A DNA stretch of 30,862 nucleotides, taken from an uncultured Clostridium sp. (GTDB lineage: Bacteria > Bacillota > Clostridia > TANB77 > CAG-508). The stretch lies in contig USOV01000007.1 in the NCBI GenBank assembly GCA_900556455.1, positions 1 to 30,862 of the forward strand, in the 5' to 3' direction. Below are positions 17,533-25,379 of the stretch, piece by piece. Under the pieces are notes generated by a model, which saw only the letters and a program-made list of their open reading frames with translations, was not told the DNA's origin and made no database searches. How positions within the stretch are numbered: the first letter of the stretch is position 1; every line of letters starts with the position of its first letter. Position numbers and translations under genes: made by a program.

Positions 17533-19854
17533 TTATTTAAAATTCATTATATCTTTTTTCAATTCAGCCATTTCTTCCTCACTAATACCTAATTTTCTAT
17601 CTTGGCAAAATCTTATAAATTTTACTTGATTTTCTAAAGTATCTTTTGAACAAACCTTAGCTAATTTGCTATATTTTATAGCACTATCCATATTATACCT
17701 TGTTGGATCTAGCTTATGATTTTTTAGTATTTTTTTCATTCTCTTAACATCTGTAATTCCAGCGTCTAAGATTTTTTGTACTTTTTTATCAAATTCTTTT
17801 TCTGTAAATCCTGATTCTTCTCGTAATTCTTTATATTCCTTACTATTTCTAAATACTCTATCGAATTTTGCATTTTCAGCTACTTCTCTGCCATATGCTC
17901 CTGCTCTATATGTATCTACTACTTCATCTACTTTTTCTGGAATTTTTGCTACTCTCTTTACTGTATCAGTTGTTACATTTACTACTCCATTTGCCGCAGA
18001 TGCTCCTAATGTTGTTTTAGTTGCTATATTAGATGCATCTCCACCTTCAGCTACTGCTGCAGAGAATCCTATCAATCCTCCTGTTGTTTTTGCTACAAGT
18101 CTTATTGTTCCAACTGCCATTGGTGCAGAATATTTTGCGGCTACCGCAGATACTCCTTTTATAGTTCTTCCTGCATTTGATTTAAATGTATTCCAAGATT
18201 TACTTTTTGCCAATTTGTTATTCTTTAATGCTTGAGCAAATTTTGATTCTTGTTTTTTATCAGAATTTGGTTGTATTGGGCTACCTGTATCAAAGCTTCC
18301 GTAATCTGGTGAACTATCACCTGTCCTTGGAGAAGTACTTGGTGTTGTTTCCTCTGTATATCTTACAAATGGATTTACTCCCGCTGTTCTTACAGGTCTT
18401 GCTGTTTCTGCTGCTGTTGCATTTCCTTCTGAAGCACTTTCCTTTTGACCTCCTTTTGAAATGCCTTGTAATGCATTTACCATTAATGCACCAGTTGCTC
18501 CTGCTGCCATTGAACCCAATGTTTTTGATTTTTCAAATCCAAACATTTTCTTTATTAATTTTTCTGCAGGTGTTATAAATCCTATTGCTACTATTGCAAA
18601 TAACCAATTTCCTTCAGAAGCTAAGTCTATAGCACTACCAAGGAAAATATAATAAATTAACAAATGTACTACCTGTATTAATGCAAAAAATACATAATCT
18701 TTAATCCACATATCAAATGCTTGGGCTTTATTATCTTTTATCTTGTCTAAAGGGTATGTTAATGTTATAAGTGGTGCAATCATTGTAAGAAAAGCCATAT
18801 ACGCAACCCTTTTCACATATTGTATTGTATATTTTACTGTATATACTGCTAAAACAAAATATATAACAACATAAGTTAATACTACATTCCATTCTTCCCC
18901 ATTTAAGATTTTATTTCTTAAACTGGTCATTAAAACATCTTCTCCATCTGCAGATATTGATGATACACTTATAACTTCATTAATTTTGTTTACTACTGTA
19001 ATTGTTATACTCATTATATAATGTAAAGTAAATAATAGGCATATTGCCACTATCCAGTTTTTTAACATACTTTTATATTTTGCTTTTTCTTTAGCCGATG
19101 TGCTTGAAAGTACTATTCTTATTCCTACATATACAAGTGCTGAAAGCAATCCTACTAATGCAATTCTTCTTAATGCGTTATACCATGTTGCAATTGTTGC
19201 CTGTAATTCATTTGCTATTGAACCATATAATGCATCTGACGACGATTCCTGAACTGCCTGATCACTTACAGGGCAAGAAGTATAATAATACTTATATCTA
19301 GGATTACTTAACCAACCGGCATCAAATCTACATGCAATATATAGTGTATCATTTTCAACCCAATAGTATGCTGTATAAGTATCTCTTGCTTGTTGTAATT
19401 GAACTCCTCCACTTATAGCAAATCGGTCTTTACGATCTTTAGCCTTTTCATATGCTTCTTTATCATTGGTATTTCTTTTAACAAAAAAGTTTGGTATATT
19501 ATCTCTAACATAGCTTCCATAATTATTGCCATTTTTTGTCTCAGTACTAGGATTAATAAAATTTATATCAAATGCTGGTACCTGTCCTGAAAATATTACT
19601 CCTGGCGAATACTTAATACTATAAGTATCATCATCTATTTTAATATTTTCATGAACTATGAACATATCTTGTAAAATATTCATTACTGAATCAGGAATAA
19701 AGCATAGAAATTGCGCTATCGTTTCCATAAGTGAACCACCTTTTTCTGTTTTTACAGCAAAAGTATAGTTCGGTAATATAAAATTACATAACATTAATAT
19801 AAGCATAATGCATATAATTTGTTTAATTAAGTTTTTTGCTTTTACTTTTTTCAT
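17533..19854 (-). CDS. VirB6/TrbL-like channel protein, copy 1 (intact)
   Basis: 773 residues. A signal peptide ends near residue 33 (LMLCNFILPNYTFAV). An extracellular region to about 220 holds YSPGVIFSGQVPAFDINFIN, shared by all four copies. About six membrane helices follow (WYNALRRIALVGLLSALVYV to FLGSAIDL), with the conserved loop LTYPLDKIKDNKAQAFDMWI. After MFGFEKSKTLGS comes a long cytoplasmic tail. The equivalent of the frame-break position reads through normally here (GISKGGQKES). The tail is longer than in the other copies and ends in extra helices. VirB6 proteins form the inner-membrane channel. Its 5' end lies in a 449-bp direct repeat shared with copy 3. Confidence 0.85.
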   Translation of the reverse strand: MKKVKAKNLIKQIICIMLILMLCNFILPNYTFAVKTEKGGSLMETIAQFLCFIPDSVMNILQDMFIVHENIKIDDDTYSIKYSPGVIFSGQVPAFDINFINPSTETKNGNNYGSYVRDNIPNFFVKRNTNDKEAYEKAKDRKDRFAISGGVQLQQARDTYTAYYWVENDTLYIACRFDAGWLSNPRYKYYYTSCPVSDQAVQESSSDALYGSIANELQATIATWYNALRRIALVGLLSALVYVGIRIVLSSTSAKEKAKYKSMLKNWIVAICLLFTLHYIMSITITVVNKINEVISVSSISADGEDVLMTSLRNKILNGEEWNVVLTYVVIYFVLAVYTVKYTIQYVKRVAYMAFLTMIAPLITLTYPLDKIKDNKAQAFDMWIKDYVFFALIQVVHLLIYYIFLGSAIDLASEGNWLFAIVAIGFITPAEKLIKKMFGFEKSKTLGSMAAGATGALMVNALQGISKGGQKESASEGNATAAETARPVRTAGVNPFVRYTEETTPSTSPRTGDSSPDYGSFDTGSPIQPNSDKKQESKFAQALKNNKLAKSKSWNTFKSNAGRTIKGVSAVAAKYSAPMAVGTIRLVAKTTGGLIGFSAAVAEGGDASNIATKTTLGASAANGVVNVTTDTVKRVAKIPEKVDEVVDTYRAGAYGREVAENAKFDRVFRNSKEYKELREESGFTEKEFDKKVQKILDAGITDVKRMKKILKNHKLDPTRYNMDSAIKYSKLAKVCSKDTLENQVKFIRFCQDRKLGISEEEMAELKKDIMNFK

Positions 19855-20253
19855 CTTACCTATCCTTTAGAACATGTTGAAGTTATTTTTTTATTTTTTT
19901 GCTTCCTCTTTTGCAGCATTTAATATTTCAATCAATTTTTCATCTGTTAACTGGTCTTTATAAAGCTCTTTTAATTCTTTATAATCACTTGTTTGCTTAT
20001 ATGCTCTTATCATTTTCATGTTTTCTGCATATTCTGAGCCATATGCTCCTCCGTTATATGTATCTTGTATATCATTTCCTAAATTTTTTACATTATCTTT
20101 TATATTTGAAGCAAATTTTATTCCACTACTAGCAAGTCCTGCTCCCGCTGTTCCACCAGCTGCAGCTCCCTTAAGTGCTTCTGATATATCTCCTTTTGCT
20201 ACTCCTCCTGCAAATCCTAACATTGCTCCTGTTGCTGCTGTTGCAGTTTTTAA
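19805..20253. repeat. Direct repeat, left copy (449 bp identical to 24682-25130)
   Basis: Every base from 19805 to 20253 matches the segment 4,877 bases to the right by my reading, and similarity continues to 20320 with four mismatches. It covers the 3' end of the copy-2 tail, the intergenic gap with its ribosome site, and the first codons of VirB6 copy 1. Confidence 0.93.
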
Positions 20254-20526
20254 CGCTCCACTTGTTACAGCTTTTAGTGTTGCTCCACCATATTTTTTGG
20301 TTACAGCCCATGCTCCTGAACGTACACTTGGTCTGGTTCTTATCTCGCCACTTGAGCCGTTTCCAGAATCTACCGGGTTTTCTCCATCTTGAACTGTTAC
20401 ATTTATATTTTGCCCTCCTCCTAATGCCTCATGTGCTTTTTGCATTATTGTATTTTGTGCAGTTCTTATACTATTTTTTTCATCTCCTGCTGAGCCTTGT
20501 GATGATTTGCCTTTTTTTGCAGCTCC
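19891..20526 (-). CDS. Cytoplasmic tail of VirB6-like copy 2, in the +1 frame
   Basis: This frame begins at the break after CGGAAAAGG and reads GAAKKGKSSQGSAGDEKNSI, then a Gly/Ala-rich stretch (GAMLGFAGGVAKGDISEALK) and the charged end (NMKMIRAYKQTSDYKELKEL). About 212 residues. It matches the tail of the intact copies. There is no signal peptide and no credible ribosome site at its first in-frame ATG (20445) or earlier, so it is best read as the C-terminal part of the 20480-21871 protein after a +1 shift rather than as a separate gene. Its last 120 residues are identical to the copy-4 tail because of the direct repeat. Confidence 0.7.
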   Translation of the reverse strand, partial: GAAKKGKSSQGSAGDEKNSIRTAQNTIMQKAHEALGGGQNINVTVQDGENPVDSGNGSSGEIRTRPSVRSGAWAVTKKYGGATLKAVTSGALKTATAATGAMLGFAGGVAKGDISEALKGAAAGGTAGAGLASSGIKFASNIKDNVKNLGNDIQDTYNGGAYGSEYAENMKMIRAYKQTSDYKELKELYKDQLTDEKLIEILNAAKEEAKK

Positions 20527-21871
20527 TTTTCCGTGACAATTTATTTACAGCATTCATTATTAATCCACCTGTAGCTCCAGCTGTAAGTGCTCCCAATGAT
20601 TTTGATTTTTCAAATCCAAACATTTTCTTTATAATTTTTTCTGCTGGCACCAAGAAACTTATTGCCACTATTGCAAATATCCAATTTCCCTTATCTGATA
20701 AATCCAAAGAGCTTCCTACTAAAATATAGTAAATTAATAATTGCACAACTTGTAATAACATAAAGAACATATAGTCTCTAATCCACATGTCAAATGCTTG
20801 AGATTTACTATCTTTTATTTTATCTAATGGGTATGTTAATGTTATTAATGGTGCTATAACTGTTAAAAACGCTAAATATATAGTTCTTCTAAAATATTGT
20901 ACTGTGAAAATAACTGTGAATACTGTTAATATGAAATATAGTACTACTTCAACAATAACACTACTCCAATTTTTTGAATTTGCTATATTATTTCTTAATT
21001 TTGTCATCATTACATCTTCGCCATTAGCTGCAACTGTTGATGTTTTTAAAACTTCATTTATATTTTCTACTACTGTAACCGTTATACTCATTATATAATG
21101 TAATGTAAATAAAATACACAATGCTATTAGCCAATCTTTTAACATACTTTTATATTTTGCTTTATCTTTAGCTGATGTACTACCTAATACAATTCGTATT
21201 CCCATATATACAAGTGTTGAAAGTAGTCCTACTAATGCAATTTTTCTTAATGCATTATAAAATGTTGCTATAGTATTTTGCAATACTTTTGCTGTACTTT
21301 TAATAGTTTTTGTTGATGTAGTGCCTTGAGGTAATGCATAAACATAAGAAATCAGTGTTTCTCTAACATGTTCTGCTTCTAATTCTATACCCTCATATAA
21401 GAAATTAGCTGTCCATTTTGAGTTTTTATTAATAGTAGCATCTCCTATTTTTTCTTCTATTAATTTAATTAATTCTTGTTTTTTTGTATCATATTCTGAA
21501 GAACCTTCTTGATAATTTAACTTTGCTAATATTTTCCCTGCTGCTTCTTCTGCTATCTCCTTACTAAATCCTCCTTTTGCCAATAGCTCTTTAGAATCAT
21601 CCGACTTTTTTTTCTCTATTATCTGTATTTCCTTATTGCTTGGATTAAAAAAGTTTACATCAAATGCAGGCACTTCTCCTGAAAATATTACTGCTGGAGA
21701 ATACTTTATAGAAAATTTGCCCTTTCCATTGCCCCCAGTAGTAATATCGTCTCCTGTTACAAACATTTTTTGAAAAGTTCCAAGTATTGCATCTGGTAAA
21801 AAGCATAGCATTTGCGCTATTGGTTTTACCAATTTATTATCTTCCTCTTCGGTATCTAAGTCTCCAAACAT
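20480..21871 (-). CDS. VirB6/TrbL-like channel protein, copy 2 (membrane part; frame-broken at both ends)
   Basis: 463 residues in this frame. It starts MFGDLDTEEEDNKL with no signal peptide and no ribosome site, unlike the other three copies. It then matches them: YSPAVIFSGEVPAFDVNFFN, an extracellular segment homologous to that of copy 4 (KLNYQEGSSEYDTKKQELIK), the membrane core, LTYPLDKIKDSKSQAFDMWI and MFGFEKSKSLGALTAG. It ends in an off-frame basic tail (KRSCKKRQIITRLSRR) after CGG AAA AGG. The frame is open upstream to about 21925, reading KDGNNRSDLIEW into the first Met, which overlaps the esterase end. The likely full product is signal peptide-esterase-VirB6-tail of about 925 residues, needing two frame changes. 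Confidence 0.75.
   Translation of the reverse strand: MFGDLDTEEEDNKLVKPIAQMLCFLPDAILGTFQKMFVTGDDITTGGNGKGKFSIKYSPAVIFSGEVPAFDVNFFNPSNKEIQIIEKKKSDDSKELLAKGGFSKEIAEEAAGKILAKLNYQEGSSEYDTKKQELIKLIEEKIGDATINKNSKWTANFLYEGIELEAEHVRETLISYVYALPQGTTSTKTIKSTAKVLQNTIATFYNALRKIALVGLLSTLVYMGIRIVLGSTSAKDKAKYKSMLKDWLIALCILFTLHYIMSITVTVVENINEVLKTSTVAANGEDVMMTKLRNNIANSKNWSSVIVEVVLYFILTVFTVIFTVQYFRRTIYLAFLTVIAPLITLTYPLDKIKDSKSQAFDMWIRDYMFFMLLQVVQLLIYYILVGSSLDLSDKGNWIFAIVAISFLVPAEKIIKKMFGFEKSKSLGALTAGATGGLIMNAVNKLSRKRSCKKRQIITRLSRR
20525..20533 (-). other. Frame-break site CGG-AAA-AGG in VirB6 copy 2
   Basis: The zero frame reads TCA CGG AAA AGG AGC and soon stops; the +1 frame downstream encodes the conserved tail. 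A slip of AAA by one base on AAAA gives S-R-K-G-A-A, which aligns with S-K-G-G in the intact copy 1. An A7 run follows nine bases later and is an alternative slip site. Confidence 0.65.
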
Positions 21872-21879
21872 CCATTCAA

Positions 21880-22653
21880 TTAAGTCTGATCGGTTATTTC
21901 CGTCCTTTTCCGTACAAATTCGCCACTATCTTCAAATATTGCTAAATAAGGAACTGAACCATGACTTGTATTTACCCAAAAAACTTTATCTTTTCCAATT
22001 ACGTTTTCATATGTATGTCCTGCACTTATACACCCCTGTTGGTCAGATGTTCCAACATAACATATTGTTTCAATAGTTGGATAAGTAGTAACAGAAAATC
22101 CACTACATACTACACATTTAGTAAAGTATTCTGCTAAATAATTTCCAATATACATAGCTCCTGTTCCGCCTCTACTATTACCCATAAGTACAATATTGGA
22201 ACTATCAATATTATATTGTACAATAATATCATCTAATAATGCTTTAAGTTTTTTAACATTTTTGTCTTCGTTCCAGTAACCATTGCTTTCTTGTAATTGA
22301 GGGCACAAGATATATGCACTAAATCCATCATATCCTGAAGATTCCCAATCATTAAGAACAGCACCAGGTAATCCATTATCCCTTAACTCAGTTGAAGATA
22401 CTGCTGTTTGTCCAGAACCGCAAAGCCACACAATCATAGGAAGAGAACTAGATGAGCTTGCTGTAGATGGAATACATATTCCATAAGCCATCTTACTTCC
22501 TTGTTTAGAATATTCCCCATCACTACGATATTCCCAACTCCAAGTAATATCACTGCTATAGAATGATTCTGCTTGTACTTCTTTTGGTATAATCATATGT
22601 ATTACTATTATTGTTATTATTATAAATAATACCGTTATGAGTCTCTTTTTCAT
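21880..22653 (-). CDS. Secreted alpha/beta-hydrolase (esterase-like), probably fused to VirB6 copy 2
   Basis: 257 residues. A signal peptide (KKRLITVLFIIITIIVIHMI, cut near VQA-ES) precedes an alpha/beta-hydrolase fold. The nucleophile elbow is GNSRGG (Ser near residue 163), and a probable acid is in YVGTSDQQGC and a probable His in NTSHGSVPYLAIF. An oxyanion-type stretch, MIVWLCGSGQ, lies near 77. The pattern resembles PHB-depolymerase or feruloyl-esterase-like enzymes; the substrate is unknown. GAGGTGAACC precedes the ATG. The end (FVRKRTEITDQT) looks off-frame: the -1 frame, open across CGGAAAAGG, reads KDGNNRSDLIEW straight into VirB6 copy 2. An enzyme displayed on a VirB6 channel is the likely outcome. 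Confidence 0.7.
   Translation of the reverse strand: MKKRLITVLFIIITIIVIHMIIPKEVQAESFYSSDITWSWEYRSDGEYSKQGSKMAYGICIPSTASSSSSLPMIVWLCGSGQTAVSSTELRDNGLPGAVLNDWESSGYDGFSAYILCPQLQESNGYWNEDKNVKKLKALLDDIIVQYNIDSSNIVLMGNSRGGTGAMYIGNYLAEYFTKCVVCSGFSVTTYPTIETICYVGTSDQQGCISAGHTYENVIGKDKVFWVNTSHGSVPYLAIFEDSGEFVRKRTEITDQT
21904..21912 (-). other. Frame-change site CGG-AAA-AGG at the esterase/VirB6 junction
   Basis: The same 9-mer as in VirB6 copies 2 and 4, within a 45-base window in which the esterase frame and the -1 frame of VirB6 copy 2 are both open. One added A (or loss of two bases) would join them as V-R-K-K-D-G. Confidence 0.5.
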
Positions 22654-22682
22654 GGTTCACCTCATCTATTTCCTTTTTTACT

Positions 22683-24731
22683 CTATTGTTTTTCTTGTTC
22701 TTTCATTGCAATTTCCAATAGTTCACTTAATTTATCATCTGATAATTTATCTCCAAATTCATTTTTTAATTCTTCATATTCTTTAGTTTGTTTAAATGCT
22801 TTTACCATTTTCATGTTTTCTGCATTTTTTGAGCCATATGCCCCTTCGTTATATGTATCTTGTATATCATTTCCTAAGTTTTTTACATTATCTTTTATAT
22901 TTGAAGCAAATTTTATTCCATTATTAGCAAGTCCTGCTCCTATTGCTCCTCCTGTTGCTGCTCCTGTAAGTGCCGCAGATATATCTCCTTTTGCTACTCC
23001 TCCTGCAAATCCTAGCATTGCTCCTGTTGCTCCTGTTGCAGTTTTTGTTGCAGCTTTTAGTGTTGCTCCACCATATTTTTTAGCTACAGCCCATGCTCCT
23101 GAATGTATACTTGGTCCTGATTTTAGTTTTACTCCAGAGGTTGTTCCATCACCTCTTAAATTATTTGCTATACTATTTGCAACTGTTCTAACATTATTAT
23201 TTGAACTTTTTTCAGGACTTCCTGTTTTTTGATTTGGTTTTGATACTTTTTGTAATTTGTTTAATGCAGCAGTAACCAATCCTCCTGTTGCCATTGCTTC
23301 CATAGTTCCAACTGTTGTTGCAGTATTAAATCCGAACATTTTTCTTATTATTCGTTCTGCTTGAGTTATAAAGCCAATTGCTACAACTCCATATAATGGA
23401 TAATTGTCTACTAGGCTTAATGCACTTCCTACTAAAGTATAATAAACTAATAAGTGTACTACCTGAATTAGTGCATTAAAAATATACTCTTTTATCCACA
23501 TTGTAAATGCTTGGGCTTTTGAGTCTTTTATTTTATCTAGTGGGTATGTTAGTGTAACAAGTGGTGCTATCATAGTGAAAAATCCCATATATAAAACCCT
23601 TTTTAGGTATTGGAAAGAAAACAATACTGTATATATGGTCATAATAACATACATTATAACTTCTGATACAACCACTTCCCATGTTTTTCCCTCTGTAATT
23701 TTATTTCTTAATGTATTTAATACTGTATCTGTTTCTCCATTGCTAAAAATACTAGAAATTTTTTGAGTTATTACTAATGTAATGTTCATTAAGTAATGTA
23801 GTGTGAATAATAAACATAGTGCCACTAGCCAATCTATAAGCATTTTTTTATATTTACTACTTTCTTTTCCTGATGCACTTAATATTACTATTCTAATTCC
23901 CAAATATACAAGGACTGAAAGTAAACCTACTAATGCTATTCTTCTTAATGCGTTATACCATGTTGCTATTGTGTTTTGTAATTTTGAAGCAATAGATTCA
24001 TATGATAGTTTTGCACTATTAGGTGTGCCATCAACATTTACACCACTAATCACTCCATCAGCAATAGTTAGCTCCTGTTTTCCATATACATAATATCTTC
24101 TTACTAAATTGCTTCCAACTTTTGTTCCAAATTCTCCTATTGTTTCTACAGTCAAAGTATTATTATTGATTTTATAATAAATATCGTATTTTATAGTATC
24201 TCTATAATCACCGGAATACATATATTCTCTTCCTGCTAATACGCCATCATATTTTGTACTTTTTATCTGTGCTAATTTTTGTTCATAAACATCAGAATCA
24301 ATAGCTTGTGTCATTCTAAAGTTTGCTTCATTTTTTATTATATAATCTTCAATGCTGGATGTTGCAACTGAACTAGTTCCCGGATTAATAAAATTTATAT
24401 CAAATGCTGGAACTGTTCCAGAGAAGATTATTCCTGGAGAATACTTAAAATCATATGTTCCATCTTCTTGTTCAATATCTTCTACACTTGTAAAAGTATT
24501 TTGCATAAATTGCATAACATTATCGCATAAGAAAGTAATGAATTTGCAAAAAGGAGCAAATATAGCCCCGCTATCTCCATTTTTTGTTCCAGCCTGATTC
24601 ACATTTGGTTGTATTTCTGGGTTTTTTGCAATTGCATAAGCATAATTTGGTATTATGAAATTACATAGCATTAAAACAATTATAATGCATATAATTTGTT
24701 TAATTAAGTTTTTTGCTTTTACTTTTTTCAT
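22683..24731 (-). CDS. VirB6/TrbL-like channel protein, copy 3 (intact)
   Basis: 682 residues. The first 30 residues are nearly identical to copy 1 (KKVKAKNLIKQIICI). An extracellular region of its own follows (residues about 35-255, including MYSGDYRDTIKYDIYYKINN), sharing YSPGIIFSGTVPAFDINFIN. Then come the membrane core and LTYPLDKIKDSKAQAFTMWI. The frame continues through the region where copies 2 and 4 break (LQKVSKPNQKTGSPEK) into the Gly/Ala-rich tail (GAMLGFAGGVAKGDISAALT) and NMKMVKAFKQTKEYEELKNE. AGGATAGG lies before the ATG. Its 5' end is in the direct repeat shared with copy 1. Confidence 0.85.
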   Translation of the reverse strand: MKKVKAKNLIKQIICIIIVLMLCNFIIPNYAYAIAKNPEIQPNVNQAGTKNGDSGAIFAPFCKFITFLCDNVMQFMQNTFTSVEDIEQEDGTYDFKYSPGIIFSGTVPAFDINFINPGTSSVATSSIEDYIIKNEANFRMTQAIDSDVYEQKLAQIKSTKYDGVLAGREYMYSGDYRDTIKYDIYYKINNNTLTVETIGEFGTKVGSNLVRRYYVYGKQELTIADGVISGVNVDGTPNSAKLSYESIASKLQNTIATWYNALRRIALVGLLSVLVYLGIRIVILSASGKESSKYKKMLIDWLVALCLLFTLHYLMNITLVITQKISSIFSNGETDTVLNTLRNKITEGKTWEVVVSEVIMYVIMTIYTVLFSFQYLKRVLYMGFFTMIAPLVTLTYPLDKIKDSKAQAFTMWIKEYIFNALIQVVHLLVYYTLVGSALSLVDNYPLYGVVAIGFITQAERIIRKMFGFNTATTVGTMEAMATGGLVTAALNKLQKVSKPNQKTGSPEKSSNNNVRTVANSIANNLRGDGTTSGVKLKSGPSIHSGAWAVAKKYGGATLKAATKTATGATGAMLGFAGGVAKGDISAALTGAATGGAIGAGLANNGIKFASNIKDNVKNLGNDIQDTYNEGAYGSKNAENMKMVKAFKQTKEYEELKNEFGDKLSDDKLSELLEIAMKEQEKQ

Positions 24732-25130
24732 CTTACCTATCCTTTAGAACATGTTGAAGTTATTTTTTTATTTTTTTGCTTCCTCTTTTGCAGCATTTAA
24801 TATTTCAATCAATTTTTCATCTGTTAACTGGTCTTTATAAAGCTCTTTTAATTCTTTATAATCACTTGTTTGCTTATATGCTCTTATCATTTTCATGTTT
24901 TCTGCATATTCTGAGCCATATGCTCCTCCGTTATATGTATCTTGTATATCATTTCCTAAATTTTTTACATTATCTTTTATATTTGAAGCAAATTTTATTC
25001 CACTACTAGCAAGTCCTGCTCCCGCTGTTCCACCAGCTGCAGCTCCCTTAAGTGCTTCTGATATATCTCCTTTTGCTACTCCTCCTGCAAATCCTAACAT
25101 TGCTCCTGTTGCTGCTGTTGCAGTTTTTAA
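24682..25130. repeat. Direct repeat, right copy (449 bp identical to 19805-20253)
   Basis: It spans the end of the copy-4 tail, the intergenic ribosome site and the first codons of VirB6 copy 3. The offset to the left copy is 4,877 bp with no indel. Near-identity runs on to 25197. Confidence 0.93.
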
Positions 25131-25379
25131 TGCCGCACTTGTTGCAGCTTTTAGTGTTGCTCCACCATATTTTTTGGTTACAGCCCATGCTCCTGAAGCT
25201 GCATTTGGACCTCCACTATTTTTAGTTCTTATATTTATGTTTTGTCCAGCTCCTCCTGCTGTTGGTGCTTCCCCTAATTTTTCATATGCTTTTTCCATTA
25301 CATTATTTTGTGTAGTTCTTACATTTGTTTTTTCTGTTCCGCCTGAGCTTTCCGATGGGCTACTTTTTTTCGAACCGCC
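24768..25379 (-). CDS. Cytoplasmic tail of VirB6-like copy 4, in the +1 frame
   Basis: About 203 residues in the +1 frame after CGGAAAAGG: GGSKKSSPSESSGGTEKTNV, then GGAGQNINIRTK, a Gly/Ala-rich stretch (GAMLGFAGGVAKGDISEALK) and the shared end. The frame could also be opened by a TTG at 25391, but no ribosome site precedes it, and homology to the intact copies starts at the break. It is best read as the C-terminal part of copy 4, made by a +1 shift. Confidence 0.7.
   Translation of the reverse strand, partial: GGSKKSSPSESSGGTEKTNVRTTQNNVMEKAYEKLGEAPTAGGAGQNINIRTKNSGGPNAASGAWAVTKKYGGATLKAATSAALKTATAATGAMLGFAGGVAKGDISEALKGAAAGGTAGAGLASSGIKFASNIKDNVKNLGNDIQDTYNGGAYGSEYAENMKMIRAYKQTSDYKELKELYKDQLTDEKLIEILNAAKEEAKK

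Noticed and set aside
20175..20729. 184-residue plus-strand open frame opposite the VirB6 copy-2 tail
   Set aside because: Leucine-rich antisense of the Ala/Gly/Lys tail; no ribosome site. It is open only because of the composition of the minus strand.
25360..25372. Classical -1 slippery heptamer A-AAA-AAG just before the stop of VirB6 copy 4
   Set aside because: It is correctly phased, but a -1 shift leads to a different frame from the conserved tail, which is in +1. Copy 2 has a similar A7 run in another phase.
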